This document shows positions 44,638-53,728 of a stretch of DNA of 64,000 nucleotides, in pieces; position 1 is the first letter of the stretch; the number at the start of each line of letters is the position of its first letter. The stretch comes from [Clostridium] polysaccharolyticum (lineage in GTDB: Bacteria > Bacillota > Clostridia > Lachnospirales > Lachnospiraceae). The notes beneath the pieces were generated by a model. It searched no databases, was not told the origin of the DNA, and saw nothing but the letters and a program-made list of their open reading frames with translations. The position numbers and the translations under genes are program-made. The stretch spans positions 1 through 64,000 of the forward strand of contig NZ_FOHN01000013.1 of assembly GCF_900111595.1 (NCBI RefSeq), in the 5' to 3' direction.

Positions 44638-44646
44638 TGATATAAT
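44638..44646 (+). promoter_or_regulatory. Extended -10 promoter of the Nudix-amylase/glgB pair
   Basis: TGATATAAT, an extended -10 element; the -35 is weak. Its position means transcription starts near 44652, so the TTG at 44650 cannot be the start codon and ATG 44704 is preferred. Confidence 0.65.
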
Positions 44647-44703
44647 ATTTTGGAAGATAGGTTAAAAAAGAGAAAACAATATGATAAGAAAGGAAAATTG
44701 GGT

Positions 44704-46896
44704 ATGCCATCATTTTTATCTAATTTAGAAGGGTTTCGCGGAACAGGCGAAGTAAATGAACAAGGACAGGCACTGGAACAGTTTCTGGAAGGTTATAATG
44801 CCAATAAGTATGAAAAACCAAGTGTAACAGCAGATGTATTAGTATTTGCATATCAGAGTGGACAAAAAGACTTACTAAATGAAATAAAATTGCTAATGGT
44901 AAAAAGAAAGAATCATCCAAGTATTGGTTTTTGGGCAATTCCTGGTGGATTTGCCAAAGTAAGGGAAGACTTAGTGGAAACCGCAAAGCGTGAATTAAAA
45001 GAGGAGACTGGTTTGACGGATATTCCTCTTACGCAGATGTATACATACGGAGAAGTAGAGAGAGACCCAAGAGATCGCGTCGTTACAACTGCATATGTTG
45101 GTCTTGTTGAAGATGGGACACAAAAACCAGTGGCAGCAGACGATGCAAAAGACGCAAAGTGGTGGAACGTAGAAGTGGCTAAAGTGTCAGAGACAGAAAA
45201 AGGAGCAGTGAAGGAGGTAGAATACAGGCTGACAATGACAACACAAGGAGAACGGGAACTGACAGCACTTGTAGTTGAAAAGATACAGCTAGGTACACCT
45301 CTTCAGATATCAGAATATTCAGTAAAGGAATCAAATGGCATTGCATTTGATCATGCCAGATATATTGTGCAGGGATACACATTTATTGAGAGAAGTCCTA
45401 AGAATGCAATGGAAAATGTACAGGTATTTAAGGCAGAGTTATCAAAAGAAGCCGTACAGGATCCTGCTGTTTGTGAAACACCAGCTTCTTCCGTGGATGT
45501 AAACGGAAAGAGAGTTCCAATACCGGTAGTGAAAAAGGGAAATCCTAATTTTGCATGGTATGAAAATGCATCATTCTATCATATTTATCCATTAGGGTTA
45601 TGTGGAGCACCAAAATTAAATGAAGGACAGGAAGTGACAGAACGTCTAAATAAACTCCTGCCTTGGATTAGCCATATTAAAGAGATTGGCTGCAATGGCA
45701 TTTATTTAGGACCAGTGTTTGAATCTGTTGGACATGGCTATGAAACAACGGATTATAAAACAGTAGACCGAAGACTTGGAACCAATGAAACATTAAGGAA
45801 CTTTGTGGATGAATGCCATAGACAGGGAATCAGGGTTGTATTAGATGGCGTATTTAATCACACAGGAAGAGAGTTCTTTGCATTTAAGGATATAAAAGAA
45901 AAGAGAGAGGGTTCCCAGTACCGGGACTGGTATTGTAATGTAAATTTTGGCGGAAACAATGAATACAATGACGGTTTTTCCTATGAGAACTGGGGAGGTT
46001 ATAACCTGCTTGTAAAACTGAATCAAAGAAATCCAGCCGTAATAGATTACATCTGTAATGTGATTCGTTTTTGGGTAGAAGAGTTTGATATTGATGGAAT
46101 TCGTCTGGATGCAGCAGATGTGCTGGATTTTGAATTTATGAAAACACTTAGAGCTGTTGCAAGAGAAGTAAAGGATCAGTTTTGGCTTATGGGAGAGGTT
46201 ATACATGGAGACTACGGCAGATGGGTAAATGATGATATGCTTCATTCTGTTACGAACTATCAATTACACAAGGCACTATTCTCAGGACATAACGACCATA
46301 ATTATTTTGAAATTGCACATAATGTGAAATATGTCTATAATCAGGTAAATGGAAATTTGTTAAAATTATACAATTTCTTAGACAACCATGATGTTGACAG
46401 GATTGCATCTAAAGTGAACAATAAAGACAATCTTGTACCAATCTATTATCTTTTATATACACTTCCAGGAGTGCCATCCATCTACTATGGTTCAGAGTTT
46501 GCAGTAGAAGGTGTAAAGGTAAATGGCAGTGATGATGGGTTAAGGCCAGAGCTTGATTTACAACAGCTTGAGCAGCAGCATAAAGGGGACAGGTTAATAT
46601 CAGAAATTGCAAAGCTGGGAGAGTTAAGACAGGAAAGTGAAGTACTGGCAAAAGGACGTTATGAAGAATTGATGTTGACAAACCGTCAGTTTGCATTTGG
46701 AAGAATGTTAGATAGAGAAGCTATAATTACAGTAGTTAATAATGACGAACAGGCAGCGGAAAGCTATGTTCCAGTTCATATGCAGGCATCAGAAGCACAG
46801 GATATTTTTACAGGGGAAAAAGTGCGGGTTGAAAATGGAACAATTCGAGTTATGTTAGAAAAAAACAGCGGAAGAGTATTTTATGTGAGAGGCTAA
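44704..46896 (+). CDS. Nudix hydrolase fused to GH13 alpha-amylase-family protein
   Basis: 730 residues with two enzymes in one chain. Residues 40-190 are a Nudix domain with an intact Nudix box at 82-104 (G-x5-E-x7-RELKEETGL), expected to cleave a nucleoside diphosphate linked to another group. Residues ~285-730 are a GH13 barrel with all three acids: Asp469 in GIRLDAAD, Glu498 in MGEV, Asp563 in FLDNHD. ATG 44704 follows AAAGGAAAA; the upstream TTG lies at the transcription start. It is 22 bp before glgB. An ADP-glucose or related sugar-nucleotide substrate for the Nudix part is an inference from context. Confidence 0.88.
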   Translation: MPSFLSNLEGFRGTGEVNEQGQALEQFLEGYNANKYEKPSVTADVLVFAYQSGQKDLLNEIKLLMVKRKNHPSIGFWAIPGGFAKVREDLVETAKRELKEETGLTDIPLTQMYTYGEVERDPRDRVVTTAYVGLVEDGTQKPVAADDAKDAKWWNVEVAKVSETEKGAVKEVEYRLTMTTQGERELTALVVEKIQLGTPLQISEYSVKESNGIAFDHARYIVQGYTFIERSPKNAMENVQVFKAELSKEAVQDPAVCETPASSVDVNGKRVPIPVVKKGNPNFAWYENASFYHIYPLGLCGAPKLNEGQEVTERLNKLLPWISHIKEIGCNGIYLGPVFESVGHGYETTDYKTVDRRLGTNETLRNFVDECHRQGIRVVLDGVFNHTGREFFAFKDIKEKREGSQYRDWYCNVNFGGNNEYNDGFSYENWGGYNLLVKLNQRNPAVIDYICNVIRFWVEEFDIDGIRLDAADVLDFEFMKTLRAVAREVKDQFWLMGEVIHGDYGRWVNDDMLHSVTNYQLHKALFSGHNDHNYFEIAHNVKYVYNQVNGNLLKLYNFLDNHDVDRIASKVNNKDNLVPIYYLLYTLPGVPSIYYGSEFAVEGVKVNGSDDGLRPELDLQQLEQQHKGDRLISEIAKLGELRQESEVLAKGRYEELMLTNRQFAFGRMLDREAIITVVNNDEQAAESYVPVHMQASEAQDIFTGEKVRVENGTIRVMLEKNSGRVFYVRG

Positions 46897-46918
46897 TGAA
46901 AGTCAGGGAGGTAAATAA

Positions 46919-49165
46919 ATGCAGGAGGTTCTAAGAAATTGGATCAATGAGGTGCAATATAAAGAGTTAATTGAAGGAGTAAACAATTGTCCGCATAAGC
47001 TTTTAGGAATGCACCAGATAGAAGGAGGCAAAGGAATTATTGTGTATCGTCCACAGGCATGGTCTGTGGAGGTGATACATGAAGAGTCAGGTTTTCGCGA
47101 AGAACTTCAGAGAATTGATGATAATGGAGTATTTGGAAGGTATTTTGATAAGTTAGAGTTTGATACCTATACATTAGCAGTTCGCTATGGAGAAGATGAT
47201 GTTGTATATACAAATGATCCATATAATTTTGAACCAGTAATTGGAGAAATGGATCGATACTTATTTGGAGAAGGCAATCATTATGAAATCTATAAGAAAT
47301 TAGGAGCACACCCAATGATTATAGATGGAGTTTCTGGCACATATTTTGCAGTGTGGGCTCCAAATGCAAGAGCGGTAAGTGTAGTAGGGAATTTTAATAT
47401 GTGGGACAGCCGTCTTCATCCAATGCGTATCCTTGGAGTGTCAGGAATTTATGAATTATTTATTCCAGGAGTGGGAGAAGATGCTGTTTATAAATATTTT
47501 ATACGGACAAGAGATGGAAAAGAACTGTTTAAGAGTGATCCATATGGAAACTATGCAGAAGTAAGACCAGATAATGCTTCTAAAGTGACTGATTTGGAAA
47601 ACTATAACTGGCGGGATAAGCAATGGGAGGAAAGAAAGGCAAAATTAAAACGCAGGGACAGAATGGATTCGCCTATAACCATTTATGAAGTGCATCCTGG
47701 TTCTTGGAAGAAACATCAAGATGGCACAGAAGACGGTTTTTATACATATAGGGAGTTAGCAGAGGAACTAGGTGATTATTTATTAGAAATGAAATATACC
47801 CATGTAGAACTTATGGGAATTGCAGAACATCCATTTGACGGTTCATGGGGATATCAGGTAGTTGGGTATTATGCGCCAACTTCAAGATATGGGACACCAC
47901 AAGATTTTATGTATTTTGTGGACTATATGCATCAGAGAGGAATAGGAGTAATTCTTGACTGGGTACCAGCACATTTTCCCAAAGATGCACATGGGTTAGG
48001 GAGATTTGATGGAGAGCCATTATATGAACATCCAGATAAAAGAAGAGGAGAACATCCACACTGGGGAACCTACATTTTTAATTATGGAAAGAAAGAAGTG
48101 GAAAACTTTTTAATTGGAAATGCAATTTTCTGGATTAAGGAATTTCATATAGATGGACTTCGGGTAGATGCAGTTGCATCTATGCTTTACTTAGATTATG
48201 GAAAAAGTGATGGTGAGTGGCTTCCAAATGAAAAGGGTGGAAATGAAAATACGGAAGCGATTCAATTTATGCAGCACTTAAATCGTGTAATAGAAGAAAG
48301 ACATCCAAGTGCTCTTATAATAGCAGAAGAATCTACTGCATGGGCAGGAGTTACTGCACCAGTTGGAATGGATGGGTTAGGTTTTCTATTTAAATGGAAC
48401 ATGGGCTGGATGAATGATTTTTTAGAATATATGAAATTAGATCCTTACTTTAGAAAATTTAATCAGAATATGCTGACGTTTAGCTTTGCATATGCAGGAA
48501 GTGAAAACTTTATTGAGGTATTGTCTCATGATGAGGTAGTGCATGGAAAAGGTTCCATGATTAATAAAATGCCAGGAACCATAGAAGAAAAGTTTGCTAA
48601 TCTTCGAGCTGCTTATGGTCTTATGTATGCACATCCTGGAAAGAAACTTTTATTTATGGGACAGGAAATTGCCCAGTCAAGGGAATGGAGTGAAAAACGG
48701 GAACTGGACTGGTTTGAATTACAAAATGAAAAAAACAGGAAACTGCAGGCTTATGTGAAAAAATTAAATGAAGTCTATCAGATGTATCCGGCTTTTTATA
48801 GTAATGATTATCATGAAAATGGATTTGAATGGGTAGACGGCTCTGACTGTGAAAATAGTGTAATTTCCTTTATCCGAAAAGGGAAAAATACACAAGATCA
48901 GATTCTTGTGGTATGTAGTTTTACACCAATTATTCGGGAAAAGTATCTAGTAGGGGTACCAGCATTAACAAGTTATAAAGAAATTATAAATTCAGATGCC
49001 ATTGAGTTTGGTGGATGCGGTAAAATAAATAGAAATCCGATAAAGTCCAAAAAAATACCTTGTCAGGGCAAGCCGTTTTCCATTGAATTGACATTGCCGC
49101 CACTGTCGGTTATGATGTTTAAGTTTAGTACACGTAAGAAAAAGAAACGGGATCAAAAAAAGTAG
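46919..49165 (+). CDS. glgB: 1,4-alpha-glucan branching enzyme
   Basis: 748 residues, GH13. Two N-terminal CBM48-like modules (~20-115 and ~125-225) precede the barrel. Catalytic Asp417 (GLRVDAVASMLY), Glu470 (IAEEST) and Asp538 (LSHDEVVHGKGSM) are present. It makes the alpha-1,6 branches of glycogen. The Lys/Arg-rich C-terminus (STRKKKKRDQKK) is unusual. GGGAGGTAAATAA precedes the ATG. No glgC, glgA or glgP adjoins it; its only partner here is the Nudix-amylase fusion. Confidence 0.96.
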   Translation: MQEVLRNWINEVQYKELIEGVNNCPHKLLGMHQIEGGKGIIVYRPQAWSVEVIHEESGFREELQRIDDNGVFGRYFDKLEFDTYTLAVRYGEDDVVYTNDPYNFEPVIGEMDRYLFGEGNHYEIYKKLGAHPMIIDGVSGTYFAVWAPNARAVSVVGNFNMWDSRLHPMRILGVSGIYELFIPGVGEDAVYKYFIRTRDGKELFKSDPYGNYAEVRPDNASKVTDLENYNWRDKQWEERKAKLKRRDRMDSPITIYEVHPGSWKKHQDGTEDGFYTYRELAEELGDYLLEMKYTHVELMGIAEHPFDGSWGYQVVGYYAPTSRYGTPQDFMYFVDYMHQRGIGVILDWVPAHFPKDAHGLGRFDGEPLYEHPDKRRGEHPHWGTYIFNYGKKEVENFLIGNAIFWIKEFHIDGLRVDAVASMLYLDYGKSDGEWLPNEKGGNENTEAIQFMQHLNRVIEERHPSALIIAEESTAWAGVTAPVGMDGLGFLFKWNMGWMNDFLEYMKLDPYFRKFNQNMLTFSFAYAGSENFIEVLSHDEVVHGKGSMINKMPGTIEEKFANLRAAYGLMYAHPGKKLLFMGQEIAQSREWSEKRELDWFELQNEKNRKLQAYVKKLNEVYQMYPAFYSNDYHENGFEWVDGSDCENSVISFIRKGKNTQDQILVVCSFTPIIREKYLVGVPALTSYKEIINSDAIEFGGCGKINRNPIKSKKIPCQGKPFSIELTLPPLSVMMFKFSTRKKKKRDQKK

Positions 49166-49233
49166 TATACATTTATAAATTAATTTAGATAACAAAATAA
49201 TTCACAAAAATAAGTTCATTTTTTCATAATATA

Positions 49234-49262
49234 TTGACATAATGTACAAAAAGTAGTATACT
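49234..49262 (+). promoter_or_regulatory. Strong promoter upstream of a transcribed leader
   Basis: TTGACA (49234-49239), 17-bp spacer, TATACT (49257-49262). A TATAAT at 49262-49267 overlaps it but is spaced 22 bp from the -35. Confidence 0.85.
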
Positions 49263-49268
49263 ATAATT

Positions 49269-49387
49269 GCTCGAGTTAAAGTATTTTGTTCGTTTTAATG
49301 GGGATTGAGAGAGCAAAAACTTTCGGAAAAGAATGATTCTATTTCGTACACTACTTGTAGAGTGTAGTATGGAGTCATTCTTTTTTT
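49269..49387 (+). ncRNA. Candidate structured leader or small RNA ending in a terminator
   Basis: About 120 nt from the expected transcription start to a terminator whose stem is AAGAATGATTC / GAGTCATTCTT (one G-T) at 49329-49339 and 49372-49382, with seven T to 49387. Inside the terminator loop TACACT and AGTGTA can pair. The 5' part can close with GCTC (49269-49272) and GAGC (49311-49314) around a purine-rich segment (GGGGATTGAGAG). The acetyltransferase start lies only 38 nt after the T-run, so this may be an attenuator or riboswitch for that gene, or a free small RNA. It matches no riboswitch class I know. Confidence 0.5.
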
Positions 49388-49424
49388 GCGTGATAGAAGG
49401 TTATGAAAAATGGAGGTAAGAAAT

Positions 49425-50222
49425 ATGATCCGTTTAAAAAAAGAACAGTTAGATAGAATAAAGGAGTATGAATCAGTCCTTCATGATTCCACTTGTTTTA
49501 CTGTAATACAGGGATTAGGAGGAGGGGCATTTGTGGATTCCGTAGAGAAACCAGAGAGTCTGGTTATGGTATATGGAGATTTTAGTTTCTATTTTGGAGA
49601 ACTGCCAGATGGAGAGATAGAAAAACAGCTTAATAATATGTTTTCAGAATGTGATAAAACATGGAGCATAATGGTTCCTGAATCACCAAAATGGCTAAAC
49701 TTTTTTAAGGAGAGTGGGACATTTTATGAGTCTTGTCGTTACCGATTGAAGAAACGGACAGAGCCATTTGACAGGAGACGGTTACAGGAATATGTAAGAG
49801 GACTGAGTAAGGACTATGAACTGACAGCGATTGATGAAAAATGGTTTGAAGAGCTGAAAAAGGACCCTTGGGGAAAAGATCTTTGTACAGATGGACTGAC
49901 AGGAAAAGAGTTTGCAGAACATGCATTAGGTTTTCTGGTGCTGAGGGATGGCAAGCCAGTAGCAGGAATATCAAGTTATGCCTTTTATGACAAGGGGCTT
50001 GAGATAGAAATTGACACAAAAAAAGCATACAGAAAAAAAGGCTTAGCCACTGTATTAGGAGCAAAGTTTATCTTAGAATGTACGGAACGTGGACTGTATC
50101 CAAACTGGGATGCCGCAAATCTGATTTCTGTAAAACTGGCAGAAAAGCTAGGGTATGAGTTTGACAGGGAGTATCCAGTGTATTCTAATAGAAAACTATA
50201 TCAAATGAAACTAGGAGAATAA
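49425..50222 (+). CDS. GNAT acetyltransferase, ZmaR-like
   Basis: 265 residues. The C-terminal region (YRKKGLATVLGAKFILECTERG, then YPNWDAANLISVKLAEKLGY) matches the GNAT group that includes the zwittermicin A self-resistance protein ZmaR; the N-terminal half is the family's second lobe. Most members are of unknown substrate. ATG 49425 has GGAGG eight nt upstream; ATG 49410 overlaps that site. Expression may be controlled by the terminator-bearing leader. It lies 3 bp before dtd. Confidence 0.85.
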   Translation: MIRLKKEQLDRIKEYESVLHDSTCFTVIQGLGGGAFVDSVEKPESLVMVYGDFSFYFGELPDGEIEKQLNNMFSECDKTWSIMVPESPKWLNFFKESGTFYESCRYRLKKRTEPFDRRRLQEYVRGLSKDYELTAIDEKWFEELKKDPWGKDLCTDGLTGKEFAEHALGFLVLRDGKPVAGISSYAFYDKGLEIEIDTKKAYRKKGLATVLGAKFILECTERGLYPNWDAANLISVKLAEKLGYEFDREYPVYSNRKLYQMKLGE

Positions 50223-50225
50223 TAG

Positions 50226-50678
50226 ATGAGAGTTTTTTTACAACGAGTGACAGAAGCAAAAGTTGAAGTAGAAGGCAAAGTAATTGGACAGATTGGAAAG
50301 GGATACTTGATTTTCCTTGGTGTGGCAGAAGGAGATACAAAAGAATTGGCAGATAAGCTATTGGATAAGATGAAGAAACTTCGTATTTTTCCTGATGAAA
50401 ATGGAAAGTCTAATCTTAGTATAAAGGATGTAGAAGGTGAAGTGCTGGTAATTTCTCAGTTTACCCTATATGCAGACTGCAAAAAAGGGAATCGCCCAAG
50501 TTTTATTAACGCAGCCAAGCCAGATGTAGCCAATGAACTTTATGAATATTTTTTAGATTTGGTTAAAAAAGAATTTGGAAAGGTGGAATCTGGTGAGTTT
50601 GGAGCAGACATGAAAGTATCTCTGTTAAATGACGGGCCATTTACTATTTTGCTTGATAGTGCTGAAATTTGCCATTAA
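50226..50678 (+). CDS. dtd: D-aminoacyl-tRNA deacylase
   Basis: A 150-residue proofreading enzyme that frees tRNA from D-amino acids and from mischarged glycine. The two signature segments are present: [17 protein letters not shown] (catalytic loop) and [13 protein letters not shown] (Gly-cis-Pro-type loop in the family). Full length. Three bp after the acetyltransferase, so co-translated with it. Confidence 0.96.
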   Translation: MRVFLQRVTEAKVEVEGKVIGQIGKGYLIFLGVAEGDTKELADKLLDKMKKLRIFPDENGKSNLSIKDVEGEVLVISQFTLYADCKKGNRPSFINAAKPDVANELYEYFLDLVKKEFGKVESGEFGADMKVSLLNDGPFTILLDSAEICH

Positions 50679-50685
50679 TTTCAGT

Positions 50686-50712
50686 TAAGTTTTCCTCTTA
50701 AACAGTCGAAAT
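50686..50712 (+). promoter_or_regulatory. Sigma-28 (SigD)-type flagellar promoter
   Basis: TAAG (50686-50689), 15-bp spacer, GTCGAAAT (50705-50712), close to the TAAA-N15-GCCGATAT consensus (six of eight in the -10). It precedes the DUF6240-like gene, 4 bp upstream of flagellin. Confidence 0.6.
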
Positions 50713-50748
50713 ACACAGTAAGTAATCAAAGAGGAAAGTGTGAAGTTT

Positions 50749-53724
50749 ATGAATATTAATCAAGTGGGTTTATTAAACCAGAGTTCGGAAAAATCAAATA
50801 AAGTTTCCAACAGACCAAGTGATGTGCTTGAAACCAAAAAAAGCTCACACATAACAGTGGGACAAAGCAGTATTCAGAATGCTCTTGCTAGCTCATGCAA
50901 CACTTATGGAAAAACTTCTTTGGCAGAGGGAAAGGCATCTGGCAAGCAGGAAGTAAAAAATAAGGAAGCGATAGAGTGTTTTGAAGACATTAAGAATAGA
51001 ATGACACAAGAAGATGCTAACGATATAGAAGAGGAAGGCATGTCTTTAGAGAAATATAACATGGAACGTTTAGACAGAACCTTAACCCGTATGAAAAAGC
51101 AGAAACAGTTAAAGAGAGAAGCAATTGAAAGCAGCGTAGAAAAGCGTGAGCAGCAGGCTGAGGATCTGGAGAGAGCAGCAATCCATTCAGCAATCCATGG
51201 TACAGGAAGCAGCCAGGTAGCAGAGGCTCTTGAAAATGCGAATCTTCCAGTCACAGAAGAAAATATTTTAAAAATCTCACAGGCAGTTGAGATGGCAGGA
51301 GCAATACGAGAGCTTTCCGATAAGGCTATGTCTTATATGGTATCCAATCAGTTAGAGCCTACGATCTTTAACTGTTATCAGGCAGAGTATGCTGGTGGAA
51401 AGACAGGCATGGGATCAGGAAACCAGAATATTCAAGCATATGAAGCAATTAATGTAGCTTATGATGTTTCTGAAAACAGTGTATCCTCATTAAATATGGA
51501 GGGCTGGAAAGCCATTGAAGGACAGGTAGCACAGGTTATTGAAGCAGCAGGATATGAAGCTGATGAAGATATGATGGAAAACGGCAGGTGGCTGTTTGCA
51601 AATGACTTGCCTATTACAGAGGAAACCATAGAAGGTTTATTAGAACTTCAAGAGATAAAAAAAGAAGTGGATGTAGATAATATTGCAGAAGAAATTGTCA
51701 AACAGTATGAAACTGGAGTAGAGCCAGAACATGCCAGTTTAAAATCATATGGGTCAGCTAAGACTAAGGCTGATTTAGCTGTTTTTTTAAAAGATTTAGA
51801 AAAACAGCTGACTGACAAGGATTTCGTAATTAAGGATGTTACATTCCACAGAGAGTTAGAAGAAATCCGTTTGAAGATGACAATGGAAGTTAGCCAGCAG
51901 TTAAAAGAAATGGGAGTCCAGATAGATATGGAACATATTTCGGATATTATTGAAGGGCTAAAAGAAATTGAAAATTCTTACTATCAGGGATTATTAACAG
52001 ATGCAGGGATAGATGCAACCCCTGAACAGACAGAACTGTTAAAGCAGACAACAGAAAAAGTCAATGCCCTGGCTGCTATGCCAGATATACTTCTAGGAAA
52101 GACATTTGCAACTCGAAGAGAAGAAACCTTAGATTCATTAGTCGAGTCAGGAAATCAGTTAAAGAATCAGCTTGAAAAGGCTGGAGAAGCATATGATACC
52201 ATGGGAACCGAAGTACGCAAGGACTTAGGGGATTCTATAAAAAAAGCGTTTCAGAATATTTCAGATATCTTAGAAGACATGGGACTTGAGCCAACAGAGG
52301 CAAATGTAAAAGCAGTAAAGATATTAGGCTATAACAATATTGCAATTACAGAGCAGTCCATTCATGAAATGAAGTTCTACGATAAGCAGGTAAGAGCTTT
52401 AATGGATGGGTTAAAGCCTGCGGTTACAATGGAAATGATCCAGTCAGGAGTAAATCCATTAGAGAAACCAATTGAAGAGATAAACAAGATCATTGAAGAC
52501 ATTCAGAAATCAATCGGAGTATCAGAAGATGATAAATACAGTGAGTTTTTATGGAAATTAGATAAATCAGACTCTATTACACCAGAAGAACGTAAAGCTT
52601 ATATTGGAATGTACCGAATGCTTAACCAGATTGAAAAATCAGATGGAGCTGCAATTGGATCTGTAATAAAGGCTGGAAAAGAACTTACCTTAGATAATCT
52701 TATGACAGCTGTAAAAACAAAGAAAGCTGGTAATTTGGATATAACTTTAGATGAATCCTTTGGAACTTTAGAAGCGTTAGAACAAAAAGGGGAAACAATA
52801 GAGGAGCAGATTCGCTATTACAGAAGCCTTAGCGGAGATATTTTGGATAAGGTAAATCCAGAACAGTTAAAGGACGGAAGCATTTCCTTAGAAAAGCTTA
52901 GTGAGACAGTGAATAAGGATGCCAATAGCAAAAATTTATCTTATCAGAAAGAAAAATTAGATAAATTATTTTCAGAAATGGAAAATCCAGAAGCTTGTGT
53001 AGAACTGCTGGAAAACAGTCATCAGGAAGTTACTTTCGAAATGATTAGAGCAGCGGAACAGGTCTTAAATAATGAAAACTGGAATCCTGTCTTTAAAAAA
53101 ATAAGTGATGTAGAGAAAGAGGAATTTGCCAAGGATGCAGAGGAACTTGTAAATGTTATGGATTCAGATTCTTTTGATAAAGCATTTGAACGATTTACAC
53201 AGAAGGTTCAGGAGCAGGTACAGAAAGAAAAACAAAAAGATACCAATACTTATGTAGATGTGTCACTTTTGAAATTAGTAGGAAGCAGTTTGCAATTAAC
53301 AGGTTCTCTTGCAAAACAGGAAAGATATAATATTCCGATGGTAATTGGAGAACAGGTATCTAATGTAAATGTTACAATTCAACATAAAGATGTGACAGGA
53401 GGAAAAGTTCAGGTCTCCTATGGATCATCTACGCTTGGAAAAGTTCAGGCAAAATGGACAGTTAGAGATGGTGAAATAAAAGGATTTATAACAGCTGACA
53501 GCCAGCCTGGATTAGAATTGATGAGATCCGAGAAAGATGCTATGACAAAAGGATTTGAAGCATTAGGATTCCAAGTCAGACAAGTAGACTACAGTATGTC
53601 TTCTAACCAGAAGTTTGCAGATTTGCAAGATGAAGTTAAGGAGAAAGTAAGTACAAAGCAGCTGTTACAGATAGCAAAAGTCTTTATTGGAACATTATCA
53701 ATGGTTGAAAGAAGGGAAGGTTGA
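50749..53724 (+). CDS. Large DUF6240-like protein of the flagellin locus
   Basis: 991 residues, no signal peptide or membrane helix. Acidic and helical throughout, with an obvious coiled coil around 95-140 (MKKQKQLKREAIESSVEKRE region) and repeated PIT(E)E motifs (LPVTEENILKIS, LPITEETIEGLL, IAITEQSIHEMK), each followed by a short helix, which suggests an internally repeated domain. I recall DUF6240 proteins beside flagellar genes in Lachnospiraceae; the function is unknown. ATG 50749 follows GAGGAAAG; the GTG at 50740 does not fit. It is 4 bp from the flagellin start. Confidence 0.75.
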   Translation: MNINQVGLLNQSSEKSNKVSNRPSDVLETKKSSHITVGQSSIQNALASSCNTYGKTSLAEGKASGKQEVKNKEAIECFEDIKNRMTQEDANDIEEEGMSLEKYNMERLDRTLTRMKKQKQLKREAIESSVEKREQQAEDLERAAIHSAIHGTGSSQVAEALENANLPVTEENILKISQAVEMAGAIRELSDKAMSYMVSNQLEPTIFNCYQAEYAGGKTGMGSGNQNIQAYEAINVAYDVSENSVSSLNMEGWKAIEGQVAQVIEAAGYEADEDMMENGRWLFANDLPITEETIEGLLELQEIKKEVDVDNIAEEIVKQYETGVEPEHASLKSYGSAKTKADLAVFLKDLEKQLTDKDFVIKDVTFHRELEEIRLKMTMEVSQQLKEMGVQIDMEHISDIIEGLKEIENSYYQGLLTDAGIDATPEQTELLKQTTEKVNALAAMPDILLGKTFATRREETLDSLVESGNQLKNQLEKAGEAYDTMGTEVRKDLGDSIKKAFQNISDILEDMGLEPTEANVKAVKILGYNNIAITEQSIHEMKFYDKQVRALMDGLKPAVTMEMIQSGVNPLEKPIEEINKIIEDIQKSIGVSEDDKYSEFLWKLDKSDSITPEERKAYIGMYRMLNQIEKSDGAAIGSVIKAGKELTLDNLMTAVKTKKAGNLDITLDESFGTLEALEQKGETIEEQIRYYRSLSGDILDKVNPEQLKDGSISLEKLSETVNKDANSKNLSYQKEKLDKLFSEMENPEACVELLENSHQEVTFEMIRAAEQVLNNENWNPVFKKISDVEKEEFAKDAEELVNVMDSDSFDKAFERFTQKVQEQVQKEKQKDTNTYVDVSLLKLVGSSLQLTGSLAKQERYNIPMVIGEQVSNVNVTIQHKDVTGGKVQVSYGSSTLGKVQAKWTVRDGEIKGFITADSQPGLELMRSEKDAMTKGFEALGFQVRQVDYSMSSNQKFADLQDEVKEKVSTKQLLQIAKVFIGTLSMVERREG

Positions 53725-53728
53725 TTAT

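Noticed and set aside
44650-44703. N-terminal extension of the Nudix-GH13 protein from TTG 44650
   Set aside because: The extended -10 at 44638-44646 puts transcription start at about 44652, and AAAGGAAAA supports ATG 44704.
49269-49387. T-box, purine, SAM or c-di-GMP riboswitch
   Set aside because: None of the conserved core sequences of these classes was seen.
50904-51254. Minus-strand 116-residue frame inside the DUF6240-like gene
   Set aside because: Composition is that of a reversed coding strand, and no start signal was seen.
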